Assembly: GCF_016907875.1 (NCBI RefSeq)
Contig: NZ_JAFBCU010000001.1
Location: 1,488,001 to 1,552,000 of the forward strand
Source of the DNA: Arthrobacter roseus
Lineage (GTDB): Bacteria > Actinomycetota > Actinomycetes > Actinomycetales > Micrococcaceae
DNA: 64,000 bases
Reading direction: 5' to 3'
Below, piece after piece: positions 37,335-46,685 of the stretch (position 1 is the first letter of the stretch; the number at the start of each line of letters is the position of its first letter). A model generated the notes under the pieces. That model had not been told where the DNA came from. It did not search any database and worked only from the letters and a program-made list of their open reading frames with translations. A program made the position numbers and the translations under genes.

Positions 37335-38234
37335 GAAACATACGTGAGTACCGACCAGAGTTCAGCCACTCTGCAGGACGAAACGAAGCGTCCGGTAACG
37401 GGCCCCACCGGCCGCCCGCAGACTGATTTCCCAGAACCGCCCAAACTTGACTCGCACGGTCCAGCACGCGTCATTGCCATGGTCAACCAAAAGGGTGGCG
37501 TGGGCAAAACCACTTCCACCATCAACCTGGCAGCAGCGCTCGCCGAATACGGTCGTCGCGTGTTGCTCGTTGATTTCGACCCGCAGGGCGCGCTCTCCGC
37601 GGGATTCGGAACCAACCCTCACGAACTCGATCTAACCGTGTATAACGTTCTGATGGATCGGAAGGTTGACGTCCGCGATGCCATCCGGAGCACCGCAGTG
37701 GACGGTGTGGATCTATTGCCGGCCAACATCGATTTATCTGCGGCCGAGGTCCAGCTGGTCAACGAGGTGGCCCGCGAGCAGGTCCTGGATCGAGCGTTGA
37801 GGAAAGTCTCGGACGATTACGACGTCATTCTCATCGACTGCCAGCCCTCGCTCGGACTACTCACGGTCAACGCGCTGACGGCAGCCCATGGCGTCATCAT
37901 CCCCTTGATTTGCGAGTTCTTCGCGCTACGGGCCGTGGCACTTTTGGTGGAAACTATTGAAAAGGTCAAGGACCGCCTCAATCCTGGTTTGCAGGTGGAC
38001 GGTGTCCTAGCCACAATGTACGACGCACGTACGCTCCATGGCCGCGAGGTAATCAACCGGCTCGTAGAGGCGTTCGGTGACAAAGTCTTCGAAACGGTCA
38101 TCAAGCGGACCATCAAGTTTGCCGATGCCACAGTCGCCGCCGAACCCATCACCACCTACGCGGGCAACCACTCTGGCGCGGATGCGTATCGCAGGCTCGC
38201 CAAGGAGCTCATTGCCCGTGGCGGTGCTCCCTAA
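37332..38234 (+). CDS. parA: ParA-family ATPase (Soj-like)
   Basis: This Walker-type ATPase has the deviant P-loop KGGVGKTT (K59 as counted from GTG 37332), Walker A' VLLVDFDPQGALSAGFG, and IDCQPSLGLLTVNAL. An N-terminal stretch of about 45 residues is unconserved. It stands directly before scpA and scpB, the standard actinobacterial arrangement, implying a role in chromosome organisation; it is not next to a parB, so it is probably not the oriC-proximal ParA. GTG 37332 or 37344 may be the start; the frame extends to 37275. Confidence 0.88.
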   Translation: METYVSTDQSSATLQDETKRPVTGPTGRPQTDFPEPPKLDSHGPARVIAMVNQKGGVGKTTSTINLAAALAEYGRRVLLVDFDPQGALSAGFGTNPHELDLTVYNVLMDRKVDVRDAIRSTAVDGVDLLPANIDLSAAEVQLVNEVAREQVLDRALRKVSDDYDVILIDCQPSLGLLTVNALTAAHGVIIPLICEFFALRAVALLVETIEKVKDRLNPGLQVDGVLATMYDARTLHGREVINRLVEAFGDKVFETVIKRTIKFADATVAAEPITTYAGNHSGADAYRRLAKELIARGGAP

Positions 38235-38239
38235 CGGAC

Positions 38240-39118
38240 ATGGAGTTGCCCACGGTCGCAGCGGCGGAGGCCAACCCGGCCAAGGTCGGCCCTCCTCTGT
38301 CGGCTGGTTTCAAGGTCCGACTTGAAAATTTCAGCGGACCTTTCGATCTACTGCTGGGGCTGATATCCAAGCACGAACTGGACGTGACCGACATTGCCCT
38401 TGCCCGGGTCACGGATGAGTTCATTGCCTACATCAAGGGTGCAGGCGAGAGCGAACCTGGGTGGGCGCTGGACGAGGCGAGCGAGTTCTTGGTGGTCGCG
38501 GCGACCCTTTTAGATCTAAAAGCCGCACGGCTACTACCCTCCGGTCAAGTGGAGGACGACAAGGACATCGCACTTCTCGAAGCTCGGGATCTGCTGTTTG
38601 CCCGGTTGCTGCAGTACAAGGCTTTCAAACACGTAGCTGCCAACCTGGAAGAACGGTTGGGGCAGGAGAGCGCCCGCTTCCCTCGGGAGGTGCCACTTGA
38701 AACCCAGTTCACGACGCTGCTGCCGAGACTTGCCTGGAAAGCTGACGCCAACGTTCTGGCCGCTCTGGCCACCAAGACCCTCGAGGCGCGTGAACCGGAG
38801 GCAACCGCCGTCGGACTTGATCATCTACACGGCTCGTCCGTGACCGTCCGCGAAGAAGCAGCGTTCCTGCGGACACTCCTTGTCGGTGGACGTCCCCATA
38901 GCTTTCTTGAACTGACGGCCGACGCCGAAGAGATCCTGGTCGTCGTCGCCCGATTCCTTGCCTTGCTTGAGATGTTCCGCGACGAGGTGGTGTCCTTCGA
39001 CCAGCTTTTCCCGTTGGGTGAACTCACCGTGCGTTGGATAGCACACGACGACGCGTGGGACGGTAGCAGCCTCAGCGGCGAGTTTGACGACACGCCGACA
39101 CCCTCGGAGGACGAATGA
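38240..39118 (+). CDS. scpA: Segregation and condensation protein A
   Basis: ScpA is the kleisin subunit that bridges the two SMC heads. The 292-residue protein begins after a short tail with FKVRLENFSGPFDLLLGLIS and DVTDIALARVTDEFIAYI, and ends with the winged-helix DEVVSFDQLFPLGELTVRW. The usual length is 230-290. It begins five bases after parA and overlaps scpB (ATGA). Confidence 0.93.
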   Translation: MELPTVAAAEANPAKVGPPLSAGFKVRLENFSGPFDLLLGLISKHELDVTDIALARVTDEFIAYIKGAGESEPGWALDEASEFLVVAATLLDLKAARLLPSGQVEDDKDIALLEARDLLFARLLQYKAFKHVAANLEERLGQESARFPREVPLETQFTTLLPRLAWKADANVLAALATKTLEAREPEATAVGLDHLHGSSVTVREEAAFLRTLLVGGRPHSFLELTADAEEILVVVARFLALLEMFRDEVVSFDQLFPLGELTVRWIAHDDAWDGSSLSGEFDDTPTPSEDE

Positions 39119-39753
39119 ACAGTGGTGAGCCTCAGAGCGAGCACGGAGGAGAAGATGCCCCGACGTCTTGGTCGGACTTGGCCGCACCGCTTGAGGCAGT
39201 GCTGATGGTGGTGGGGGAGCCGGTCCGTGCGGACGAACTTGCCGAAGTCCTCAAAGTGCCGCTCGCTGATGTCCTCGAAGCGTTGGAGAATCTGCGACGC
39301 GAATACGACGGCTATACTGGAAGCGGAGCCTCAGAGTCCGCTAGCAGGTCTAGGGGTTTTGAGCTTCGACAGGTCGCCTCCGGATGGAGATTTTACTCGC
39401 GAAGTGAGTTTGCTCCGGTCGTCTCACAATTCGTCACGGCTGGCCAGTCGGCCAGGCTTAGTCAGGCCGCACTGGAAACTCTGGCCGTCATCGCCTACCG
39501 GCAGCCGGTATCCAGAGCGAGGGTTTCAGCCATCCGGGGAGTCAACGTTGATTCAGTAGTTCGCACTCTCGTCGTGAGAGGCATGGTGGAGGAATGCGGC
39601 ACGGAACTGGAAACCGGCTCCCTCCGATACAGGACTACTCCCCATTTTCTGGAAAGATTGGGGCTGGACTACATCTCCGAGCTTCCGCGCATTGCCCCGC
39701 ATCTAGCGGGAGTCGATAATTTGGCTGACGTGGAAGACTCCACAACATACTAA
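39115..39753 (+). CDS. scpB: Segregation and condensation protein B
   Basis: ScpB is the partner of ScpA in the SMC complex. The 212-residue protein has two winged-helix domains, with the typical first helix LAAPLEAVLMVVGEPVRADEL and the conserved SQAALETLAVIAYRQPVSRA and YRTTPHFLERLGL. ATG 39115 overlaps the scpA stop. Confidence 0.94.
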   Translation: MNSGEPQSEHGGEDAPTSWSDLAAPLEAVLMVVGEPVRADELAEVLKVPLADVLEALENLRREYDGYTGSGASESASRSRGFELRQVASGWRFYSRSEFAPVVSQFVTAGQSARLSQAALETLAVIAYRQPVSRARVSAIRGVNVDSVVRTLVVRGMVEECGTELETGSLRYRTTPHFLERLGLDYISELPRIAPHLAGVDNLADVEDSTTY

Positions 39754-39773
39754 ACGCAACAAAGAGGACAATC

Positions 39774-40775
39774 ATGACACCTGCACCCCGCTCCGGCTCC
39801 GGCCGCAATCAGCCGTCCGGCAAGGGCGGGCAGGGAGGCAAACGCGGAGGCCGTCCAGGATCGGACAGCGCGGGGAAGCCTCGCGCCGGCAGCGGCAGCA
39901 AGCCCGGCAACGGTGGCAAGCCTGGACAGGCTCGCAAGTCCGCAGCGCCCAAGGCTTTCGGTGGTGAACGTTTCGGGAAGAACCTCGGGCCGGTAAAGGC
40001 TGCCCCGCGCAAGAGCAGTAGCTCCCATGGTCAGCCGGCCGAACATCATCCCGACGGCGTCCGTCTGCAGAAGGTCATGGCGCAGGCAGGTGTGGCCTCT
40101 CGGCGCGTCTGCGAGGAGATGATCGAAGAGGGCCGCGTAGAAGTCAACGGTGCAGTCGTCACTGAACTTGGCGTGCGGGTCAAACCTGATGAGGCAGCAA
40201 TTCACGTTGACGGCATCCGGCTGCAGCTGGATGAGGAGATGATGTACTACGTCTTCAACAAGCCGCAGGGTGTGGTCTCCACTATGGAGGACCCCGAGGG
40301 CCGCAAATGCATCAGCAATTTCCTCCGCAAGGGTACCGAGCGTCTTTTCCATGTAGGCCGCTTGGACGTTGCCACCGAGGGTTTGCTGCTGCTGACCAAC
40401 GACGGCGAGCTGACCAACAGACTCACCCACCCCTCTTACGAGGTTCCCAAAACGTACCTGGTTCAGGTTCGTGGCCCGATGCCCAGCGGTATCGGCGCGA
40501 AGATGAAGGAAGGCGTTGAGCTCGAAGACGGCAGGGCCTCCGTGGACTCATTCCGCCTGGTTGACTCGACGCCGGGTCACATCCTCGTCGAGGTGATCCT
40601 TCACTCCGGGAAGAATCGTGTTGTCCGTCGTCTCTTCGACGCCGTCGGATTCCCCGTCGAGCGTCTGGTTCGCGTCAAGGTGGGCCCAATCGCCCTCGGA
40701 GATCAGCGACAGGGCACCATCCGCGCGCTCGGGCGTCAGGAAGTCGGACATCTACTCGCATCAGTAGGAATGTGA
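39774..40775 (+). CDS. rluB: 23S rRNA pseudouridine synthase, RluB/RsuA family
   Basis: The catalytic aspartate is D198 in GRLDVATEGLLLLTNDGEL. An S4 domain (RLQKVMAQAGVASRRVCEEM) spans about 97-155. Residues 1-95 are a disordered basic tail rich in Gly, Lys, Ser and Pro, with repeats such as GKPRAGSGSKPGNGGKPG; such tails are common in actinobacterial RluB and may bind RNA. AAGAGGA precedes ATG 39774. The following tyrA starts at the next base after the stop. Confidence 0.92.
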   Translation: MTPAPRSGSGRNQPSGKGGQGGKRGGRPGSDSAGKPRAGSGSKPGNGGKPGQARKSAAPKAFGGERFGKNLGPVKAAPRKSSSSHGQPAEHHPDGVRLQKVMAQAGVASRRVCEEMIEEGRVEVNGAVVTELGVRVKPDEAAIHVDGIRLQLDEEMMYYVFNKPQGVVSTMEDPEGRKCISNFLRKGTERLFHVGRLDVATEGLLLLTNDGELTNRLTHPSYEVPKTYLVQVRGPMPSGIGAKMKEGVELEDGRASVDSFRLVDSTPGHILVEVILHSGKNRVVRRLFDAVGFPVERLVRVKVGPIALGDQRQGTIRALGRQEVGHLLASVGM

Positions 40776-41891
40776 GTGGAGGAAGACACAGTTAGCGAGG
40801 GAGCGCATCTACGCGGTCCTGTTCTCATCATCGGCTCGGGCTTGCTCGGCGCCAGCATTGGACTGGGTCTGCGCGCCAAGGACGTTGAAGTTTTCTTGTC
40901 AGACATTTCACCGTCCACGCAGGCGGTGGCCGAAGATATAGGGGCCGGTAAAAGTGTCGATGTCGCACGGCCGAATTTCAGCCCGGAGCTAGTGGTCGTG
41001 GCGACTCCGCCGGACGTCGCCGCGACAGCTGTTCTGGATGCACTGCACCGCTATCCTCGTGCCGTCGTTATCGATATCGCCAGTGTCAAGACATCGGTGC
41101 GTGAGGCTGTTGAAGCCGATCCCGGTGCGAATAACCGGCACTATATCGGAACACATCCGATGGCGGGACGAGAGAAGTCTGGGCCGGTTGCGGCCAGGAC
41201 GGAACTGTTCATCTCCATGCCGTGGGTCATTTGCCCGACGCCGACCAGCAACCCCGCAGCGGTCCGAACCGCGGAGGCCCTGGCCGTTGACCTTGGTGCT
41301 GTTCCGGTTCGAATGCCGGCAGAGGAGCACGACGAGGCGGTCGCTCTGATCAGCCACCTGCCGCAGGTCATGTCATCGCTGGTGGCCAGCCAATTGCAGA
41401 ACACCCCCGGCACCGCGTTGGCGTTGGCAGGCAACGGGCTGCGTGACGTCACTCGGATTGCAGCGAGCGACCCGGCTTTGTGGGTCCAAATTCTATCAGC
41501 CAACGCTCCCCGCCTTGTGGGCATCCTGAAGGGAGTGCGTGAGGACCTTGGGCGGCTCATCGACACGCTGGAGCGCCCAACTGCACCGGGAGCACGTCTT
41601 GATATGGCGCAGCTGATGAGTGAAGGAAACGCTGGCCAGGCCCGAATCCCCGGAAAACACGGTGCACCGCCACAATCGTTCGCGAAACTCACTGTTCTTG
41701 TAGACGACGTTCCCGGTCAGATCGCTGCGCTCCTGACCGAGATCGGACAGATTGGCGTGAACCTGGAGGATTTGCGCCTAGATCATGCCCCCGGTAGGCC
41801 GGTCGGCATGGCAGAGGTCTCTGTACTACCAGGAAAGCATCAGCTACTAGTTGACGAACTCACCTCCCGCGGATGGAAGGTCATCCAGTGA
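40776..41891 (+). CDS. tyrA: Prephenate dehydrogenase
   Basis: TyrA oxidatively decarboxylates prephenate for tyrosine synthesis. The 371-residue protein has the Rossmann motif IIGSGLLGASIGLGLRA, the substrate-site THPMAGREKSG, and a C-terminal ACT domain (LTVLVDDVPGQIAALLTEIG), suggesting feedback control by an aromatic amino acid. GTG 40776 follows the rluB stop directly. It lies between rluB and cmk. Confidence 0.92.
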   Translation: MEEDTVSEGAHLRGPVLIIGSGLLGASIGLGLRAKDVEVFLSDISPSTQAVAEDIGAGKSVDVARPNFSPELVVVATPPDVAATAVLDALHRYPRAVVIDIASVKTSVREAVEADPGANNRHYIGTHPMAGREKSGPVAARTELFISMPWVICPTPTSNPAAVRTAEALAVDLGAVPVRMPAEEHDEAVALISHLPQVMSSLVASQLQNTPGTALALAGNGLRDVTRIAASDPALWVQILSANAPRLVGILKGVREDLGRLIDTLERPTAPGARLDMAQLMSEGNAGQARIPGKHGAPPQSFAKLTVLVDDVPGQIAALLTEIGQIGVNLEDLRLDHAPGRPVGMAEVSVLPGKHQLLVDELTSRGWKVIQ

Positions 41892-42586
41892 ACAACCCAG
41901 ATCCCGCACTATTTAGGCAGGGAAAATCCCTGGTGGTTGCAGTCGACGGTCCCTCGGGTTCTGGTAAATCCAGTGTTAGCCGTGAGGCAGCTCGCCGGTT
42001 CCACGCCGCATACCTTGATACCGGCGCCATGTACCGGGCTGTGACATGGCATTGCCTTGACCGTGGTCTGGATTTGACCGATGCCGAGGCGGTCGAAGCC
42101 GCTGCGAAGTCTGTGACGATTGAGTTGAGCACCGATCCGGACGTCGAGTCGGTGAGAGTCGAGGGTGTGGATGTGACCGCGGAAATCCGAGAACCGCTGG
42201 TTTCGACGGCGGTGAGCGCAGTCGCGACAACCCTTGGCGCCCGTGCCGAATTGGTCCGGCGGCAACGCCAACAGATCATGGACTCCAACCGCCGTATCGT
42301 GGCCGAAGGCAGAGACATCACCACGGTTGTGGCACCGGATGCGGAAGTTCGTATCCTGCTCACCGCCAGCGAAGAAGCAAGGCTGCGGCGGCGTGGAGAG
42401 CAGCTGCAGGGAACGCAGAATGCCGAGCAGCTCCGGAGGCAGGTGACGCACCGCGACCGCTTGGATTCGACGGTCGTGAATTTTCAGCAGGCGGCCGATG
42501 GCGTGGTCACGATCGACTCTTCGGAGCTCGACTACGAACAGACCGTCAACGCAGTACTAAGAACAGTTTTTGAGGTTGCGCACTAG
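41888..42586 (+). CDS. cmk: Cytidylate kinase
   Basis: Cmk phosphorylates CMP and dCMP. The 232-residue protein has the P-loop GPSGSGKSS (K27), YLDTGAMYRA and VAEGRDITTVV. GTG 41888 overlaps the tyrA stop; the frame extends a few codons further upstream inside tyrA, which is not used. Confidence 0.95.
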   Translation: MNNPDPALFRQGKSLVVAVDGPSGSGKSSVSREAARRFHAAYLDTGAMYRAVTWHCLDRGLDLTDAEAVEAAAKSVTIELSTDPDVESVRVEGVDVTAEIREPLVSTAVSAVATTLGARAELVRRQRQQIMDSNRRIVAEGRDITTVVAPDAEVRILLTASEEARLRRRGEQLQGTQNAEQLRRQVTHRDRLDSTVVNFQQAADGVVTIDSSELDYEQTVNAVLRTVFEVAH

Positions 42587-42652
42587 CGCAGCCCACCGTG
42601 TTTCAATGGTGCCGGTAGCGAACCGGCGATCAGCAACAAGAGGAACGAGATC

Positions 42653-44194
42653 ATGAGCCAGAATCAGCCGCCCATCGGCGACCGGGACGAAGAGTACGTT
42701 CCGAAGGGTGAGGACCAGGTCCTTGAACGTCTGCGGACCCTCGACGACGAAGAGGCGGAAACGCGGGCGCGGTCTCTCCGTGCTGGACTGGCGGACTATG
42801 AACTGGATGAGGAAGACACCGCGCTGCTGGACCGCCGCGAGGAGGATTTCGACGACGAGCAGGAACTGCGCCAAGACCCGGTGTTGGCCATTATTGGCCG
42901 CCCGAACGTGGGCAAGTCAACGCTGGTCAACAGAATTCTAGGCCGCCGTGAAGCCGTGGTTGAAGATACCCCGGGCGTGACTCGGGACCGCGTCAGCTAC
43001 GCCGCAGACTGGAACGCACGGAATTTCACGTTGGTGGATACCGGCGGTTGGGAACATGACGCAAGGGGCATTCACGCCCGCGTTGCTGATCAAGCAGAGA
43101 TCGCCGTCGACATGGCCGACGCCGTCCTGCTGGTGGTGGACGCCACCGTTGGCGCGACTGCCACTGACGAAGCTGTGGTCCGCATGCTGCGACGCAAGAA
43201 GAAGCCGGTGATCGTTGTTGCCAACAAGGTAGACAACATCCAGGTTGAGGCTGACGCGGCAACGCTGTGGGGGCTGGGCTTCGGTGAGCCGTATCCGGTG
43301 TCCGCGCTTCACGGACGTGGTACTGCGGACATGCTCGACGCCGTCCTGAAGGTCCTTCCCGAATTCTCGGCTTACGAAGGACTGGATCGTACGGGCGGAC
43401 CTCGTCGTGTTGCCTTGATCGGCCGCCCGAACGTGGGCAAGTCCTCGCTGCTGAACAAGCTTGCAGGTTCCGAGCGCGTGGTGGTGGACGCAACGGCAGG
43501 AACCACCCGCGATCCAGTTGACGAGATGATCGAACTCGGTGGCAGGACGTGGCGATTTGTGGACACCGCCGGTATCCGCCGACGCGTGCACATGCAGCAA
43601 GGAGCAGACTTCTATGCGTCGCTGCGGACCCAGTCCGCACTGGAGAAAGCGGAGGTAGCCGTCGTCCTGTTGGCTGTTGATGAGGTGCTGAGCGAGCAGG
43701 ACGTTCGTATCCTGCAGCTGGCCATCGAATCCGGACGTGCACTGGTTCTGGCATTCAACAAGTGGGATCTACTGGAGGACGAGCGGCGCAAGTACCTGGA
43801 GCGAGAGATTGAGCAGGATCTCGCGCATGTGGAGTGGGCTCCCCGAGTCAATCTGTCGGCTAAGACAGGGTGGCACCGTGACCGCCTTGTGCCTGCGCTC
43901 GACGCAGCGCTGGAGAGCTGGGACAGAAGAATCCCGACAGGCAAACTGAACGCGTTCCTTGGTGAGCTTGTTGCCGCCCACCCGCACCCACTGCGCGGGG
44001 GAAAGCAACCCCGCATCCTCTTCGCGACGCAGGCATCCAACCGTCCGCCCAGATTCGTGTTGTTCACCACCGGCTTCCTGGATCCTGGGTACCGCCGCTT
44101 CATTATCCGCAGGCTCCGTGAAACCTTCGGCTTCGAGGGAACCCCCATCGAGGTGTCTATGAGGGTACGTGAAAAGCGGGGTAAGAAGAGGTAG
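42653..44194 (+). CDS. der: Ribosome-associated GTPase Der (EngA)
   Basis: Der acts in 50S subunit assembly. The 513-residue protein has two tandem GTPase domains, each with GRPNVGKS (near residues 83 and 261) and matching VANKVD and AFNKWD motifs, then the KH-like C-terminal domain. An acidic N-terminal extension of about 75 residues (rich in Asp and Glu) is typical of actinobacterial Der. AGAGGAA precedes ATG 42653. Confidence 0.96.
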   Translation: MSQNQPPIGDRDEEYVPKGEDQVLERLRTLDDEEAETRARSLRAGLADYELDEEDTALLDRREEDFDDEQELRQDPVLAIIGRPNVGKSTLVNRILGRREAVVEDTPGVTRDRVSYAADWNARNFTLVDTGGWEHDARGIHARVADQAEIAVDMADAVLLVVDATVGATATDEAVVRMLRRKKKPVIVVANKVDNIQVEADAATLWGLGFGEPYPVSALHGRGTADMLDAVLKVLPEFSAYEGLDRTGGPRRVALIGRPNVGKSSLLNKLAGSERVVVDATAGTTRDPVDEMIELGGRTWRFVDTAGIRRRVHMQQGADFYASLRTQSALEKAEVAVVLLAVDEVLSEQDVRILQLAIESGRALVLAFNKWDLLEDERRKYLEREIEQDLAHVEWAPRVNLSAKTGWHRDRLVPALDAALESWDRRIPTGKLNAFLGELVAAHPHPLRGGKQPRILFATQASNRPPRFVLFTTGFLDPGYRRFIIRRLRETFGFEGTPIEVSMRVREKRGKKR

Positions 44195-44244
44195 CTTCAC
44201 CACTCATAGCCCAATTCCTGGTCAAAAGTGGTCCGGGAATGTTG

Positions 44245-44250
44245 TAGAGT
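44245..44250 (+). promoter_or_regulatory. Candidate -10 of tRNA-Pro
   Basis: TAGAGT at 44245-44250 is the only promoter-like hexamer in the 94-base gap between der and the tRNA. A convincing -35 was not found, so the tRNA could also be partly read through from der. Confidence 0.35.
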
Positions 44251-44288
44251 GTTCGAGGTAGTTCGGCCCGATTCGTCGGGCTGGACAT

Positions 44289-44362
<74 letters not shown>

Positions 44363-44389
44363 CAGTGTGATGTCGCAAGACATTGGAAT

Positions 44390-44428
44390 AGTTCGAACCC
44401 ACGGTTTGTGGGTTCGAACTATTTTTTT
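44390..44428. terminator. Intrinsic terminator at the end of the IS element
   Basis: A perfect 13-bp stem (AGTTCGAACCCAC 44390-44402 with GTGGGTTCGAACT 44408-44420) has a five-base loop and is followed by ATTTTTTTG. It is a textbook terminator for transcription leaving tRNA-Pro, and overlaps the transposase stop codon on the other strand. It may now terminate the tRNA transcript. Confidence 0.85.
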
Positions 44429-45486
44429 GTGCCGGCGGGTTGGTAGTCGCGGTTGAGGTCGATAGTGAGCTCCCGCAGGATCTCTCCGGTTGTGGCGTTG
44501 GTGACGGTGACGTCGAGTTCTTGGATGAGTAAGGTGACGTGGGTTCCGGCGTGGGTTCCGGCGTGGGTTCGGCCGACGCCGATGTGACGAAGTTGTCCAG
44601 CGACGCGAAGGCTGACGGTGCCAGATTTGTCGATGCGATCGTGGCGGACCCGGTTGTGGGTATCGTCTCGCGGGCTGGTGCTGGGGTGTGGCTTTGATGC
44701 TCGTTGTGTAGGCCGTCGCTGGTGTGGCGCGGTGTTCTAGCGAGCGGTGTGGGCGACGTTGGTTGTATTCCTCGGCAAACTCATCCAGTAGTAGCTGCAG
44801 CTCGGTGATCGTGGTTGGCTGATCGGGCTGAGCTCGAAGCCACTTGTTGAGTGTTTGTTGAAAGCGTTCGACTTTGCCTTGGGTTTGAGGGTGGTGGGCC
44901 GTGCTGCTGGGCGGTGCGAGTGAAGGTATCGAGCACGATGACGGCAGAGATTCGGTGGTGTGCGGAGATGTGCAGTGTAGCGGGAGTGGTCATCAAGCCA
45001 GGTAATGATCTCGGTGTCTGGACCGGGTCGCCCATCGGGGGTGCTGAGACGGTAGCGAGTGAAGTCTGACTGCCAGCACTGGTTGGGTTGGGCGGCAGCG
45101 AAGTGCAGGTAGGAACTCTTCGGACGCTTCTTCGGTTCTGCCTCAACCAGCCCGTGCCGGGTCAGGATGCGGTGGATGGTGGCCCGGTTCAGGGGGATCT
45201 GGTGGGTGTGGCTCAGATGCCAGCCGATGGTGTCAGCCCCGGCATCCAAACCAGCGCTGTCTAGCCGCTGTCGCAGGGCGATTACGAGCTCGATCACTGC
45301 CGGTGGTGTTGCGGTGGGGCTGGTCTGAGGGCGGCGGGATCGTGGCTCGAATGCCGCCTCTCCCTCAAGCCGCCAGCGGGTCATCAGTTTCGAGATCCAC
45401 CCTTGCGAGACACCGTATCGGCGGGCCACGTCAGACTGTGTTTGGCTGGCAAGAACGGCGGTGATCACGAGGCGTTGTTTACTCAT
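44419..45486 (-). pseudogene. IS481-family transposase, frameshifted and internally deleted
   Basis: The N-terminal helix-turn-helix (SDVARRYGVSQGWISKLMTRW) and the start of the DDE core (QSDFTRYRLSTPDG, ITWLDDHSRY) are in one frame. The chain then shifts to HISAHHRISAVIVLDTFTRT, jumps from AQQHG directly to HPQTQGKVERFQQTL in a third frame, and later shifts again before IDKSGTVSLRVAGQLRHIG and the end TIDLNRDYQPAGTKK. The jump removes about 35 residues that normally include the second catalytic Asp (TDNG motif). A 12-bp unit is also tandemly repeated at 44539-44562. It cannot make active transposase. Confidence 0.85.
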
Positions 45487-45572
45487 GCCTCAGCCTGAAC
45501 GTATGCCTATGACGCGCGACAGCTTATTCCGATGTCTTGCGACACACTATTCCTATGTCCTGCACCAGAACA

Positions 45573-45587
45573 CTGTCATCCCGACAG
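45573..45587 (+). repeat. Direct repeat, copy 2 (duplicated tRNA-Pro 3' end)
   Basis: This 15-bp copy of 44351-44365 is followed by the hairpin that looks like the original tRNA-Pro terminator. The order tRNA 3' end then terminator is therefore preserved here, while the intact tRNA lies 1.2 kb upstream. Confidence 0.85.
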
Positions 45588-45628
45588 AAAGCCCCGGCGA
45601 AGCGAAAGTTTCGTCGGGGCTTTGTTGT
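45588..45628 (+). terminator. Original tRNA-Pro terminator
   Basis: AAAGCCCCGGCGAA (from 45588) pairs with TTTCGTCGGGGCTTT (ending 45623) over 14 bases with one G-T pair, followed by TTTGTTG. It lies immediately after the duplicated tRNA 3' end. Confidence 0.8.
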
Positions 45629-45770
45629 GCCCACGCGGGCAATGGCCAGTTACAGACGCCGCAGTAGGGCAGGGCACCCCGGCTCGAAACACCGCCCGTA
45701 TGCCTATACTCTTGAGGTAGCTGTAACGGAGACCACTATCAGCGAGAATCCAGCAACTGAGAGGCATCAC

Positions 45771-46157
45771 ATGAGCAACATTCCCGCCGACCTGCATTAC
45801 ACGGCCGAGCATGAATGGGTCACAAGCCCCAGTGATGACGGAGTGGTACGGGTCGGGATCACCGACTTCGCCCAGGATGCCCTCGGAGACGTCGTCTATG
45901 TGCAGATGCCCGAGGCCGGGACCGCGCTGACAGCTCAGGATGTAATAGGCGAAGTTGAATCGACCAAGAGCGTCAGCGACATTTACGCGCCGCTTGCCGG
46001 AGAGGTCACCGCACGCAACGAAGCCCTCGACGGCGATCCTGCGTTGATCAACAGCGACCCCTACGGCAATGGATGGCTGTTCGAGCTAAAGCTCGAAGAC
46101 AGCGCCGCTGCTGCAGCATTGATGAGTGCGGAAGATTACACTCAGCAGGTAAGCTAG
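45771..46157 (+). CDS. gcvH: Glycine cleavage system H protein
   Basis: GcvH carries the lipoyl group between the P, T and L proteins. The 128-residue protein has the lipoylation site K66 in EVESTKSVSDIYAP and the typical YTAEHEWV start. ATG 45771 has GAGAGG upstream; the longer open frame from 45537 runs through the tRNA terminator and is not used. TATACT at 45705-45710 is a candidate -10. The gcvP gene lies 3.6 kb downstream, and no gcvT is in the window. Confidence 0.94.
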   Translation: MSNIPADLHYTAEHEWVTSPSDDGVVRVGITDFAQDALGDVVYVQMPEAGTALTAQDVIGEVESTKSVSDIYAPLAGEVTARNEALDGDPALINSDPYGNGWLFELKLEDSAAAAALMSAEDYTQQVS

Positions 46158-46229
46158 GAGTTTCGGTTTTCAACAGGAATGGCTAACCGGCCACCGGGTA
46201 GCCATTCAGTATCCAGGGGAGAATTTTTA

Positions 46230-46679
46230 ATGGCGGGTTCACACAACGCGGAGCACGACGAGTACAGCCCGGTCAAGGCCACGGAGACCACTTCCATCAG
46301 CCTGCCACCGCAGCCACCGTCGTCCCTCGTGGAGCCCAATCTCTCTCCCGAGGACAGGGGTGCCGTCTCCGCACTGCCCGCAGGATCAGCCCTGCTGATA
46401 GCGCACGAAGGGCCCAACGTGGGTGCTCGCTTCCTGCTCGATCAAGACATCACAACAGCTGGTCGTCATCCCAACGCGGATATCTTCCTCGACGACGTCA
46501 CAGTATCTCGTCACCACGTCGATTTCTGCCGCGATGGGGACAACTTTGACCTAGTGGATTCCAGAAGCCTCAACGGTACCTACGTCAACAACGACCGCGT
46601 GGACAAGATCACCCTCAAAACCGGGTACGAGGTGCAGATCGGCAAGTTCCGCCTCACGTTCTACGCGGCCAGGGACTAA
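46230..46679 (+). CDS. garA: FHA-domain protein, GarA/OdhI type
   Basis: GarA-type proteins inhibit 2-oxoglutarate dehydrogenase and regulate glutamate metabolism until phosphorylated by Ser/Thr kinases on an N-terminal ETTS motif. That motif is present at residues 19-22 (KATETTSISLPP). The FHA domain follows (about 65-149) with AGRHPNADIFLDD, SRHHVDF and NGTYVN. ATG 46230 has GGGGAG nine bases upstream and gives 149 residues; ATG 46179 is less likely. The order gcvH-garA-MerR-nuclease-MerR matches the mycobacterial Rv1826-Rv1830 block. Confidence 0.92.
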   Translation: MAGSHNAEHDEYSPVKATETTSISLPPQPPSSLVEPNLSPEDRGAVSALPAGSALLIAHEGPNVGARFLLDQDITTAGRHPNADIFLDDVTVSRHHVDFCRDGDNFDLVDSRSLNGTYVNNDRVDKITLKTGYEVQIGKFRLTFYAARD

Positions 46680-46685
46680 CAACGC

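Larger units (their letters stand above)
44371..45544 (-). mobile_element. IS481-family insertion sequence remnant
   Basis: The element is bounded by inverted repeats: TGTCGCAAGACATTGGAATA at 44371-44390 and its complement with one mismatch at 45525-45544. Inside is a broken transposase on the minus strand. No target-site duplication is visible directly outside the repeats. A further copy-like stretch, ATTCCTATGTCCTGCA, at 45549-45564 may mean the true right end is slightly further out. Confidence 0.8.
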
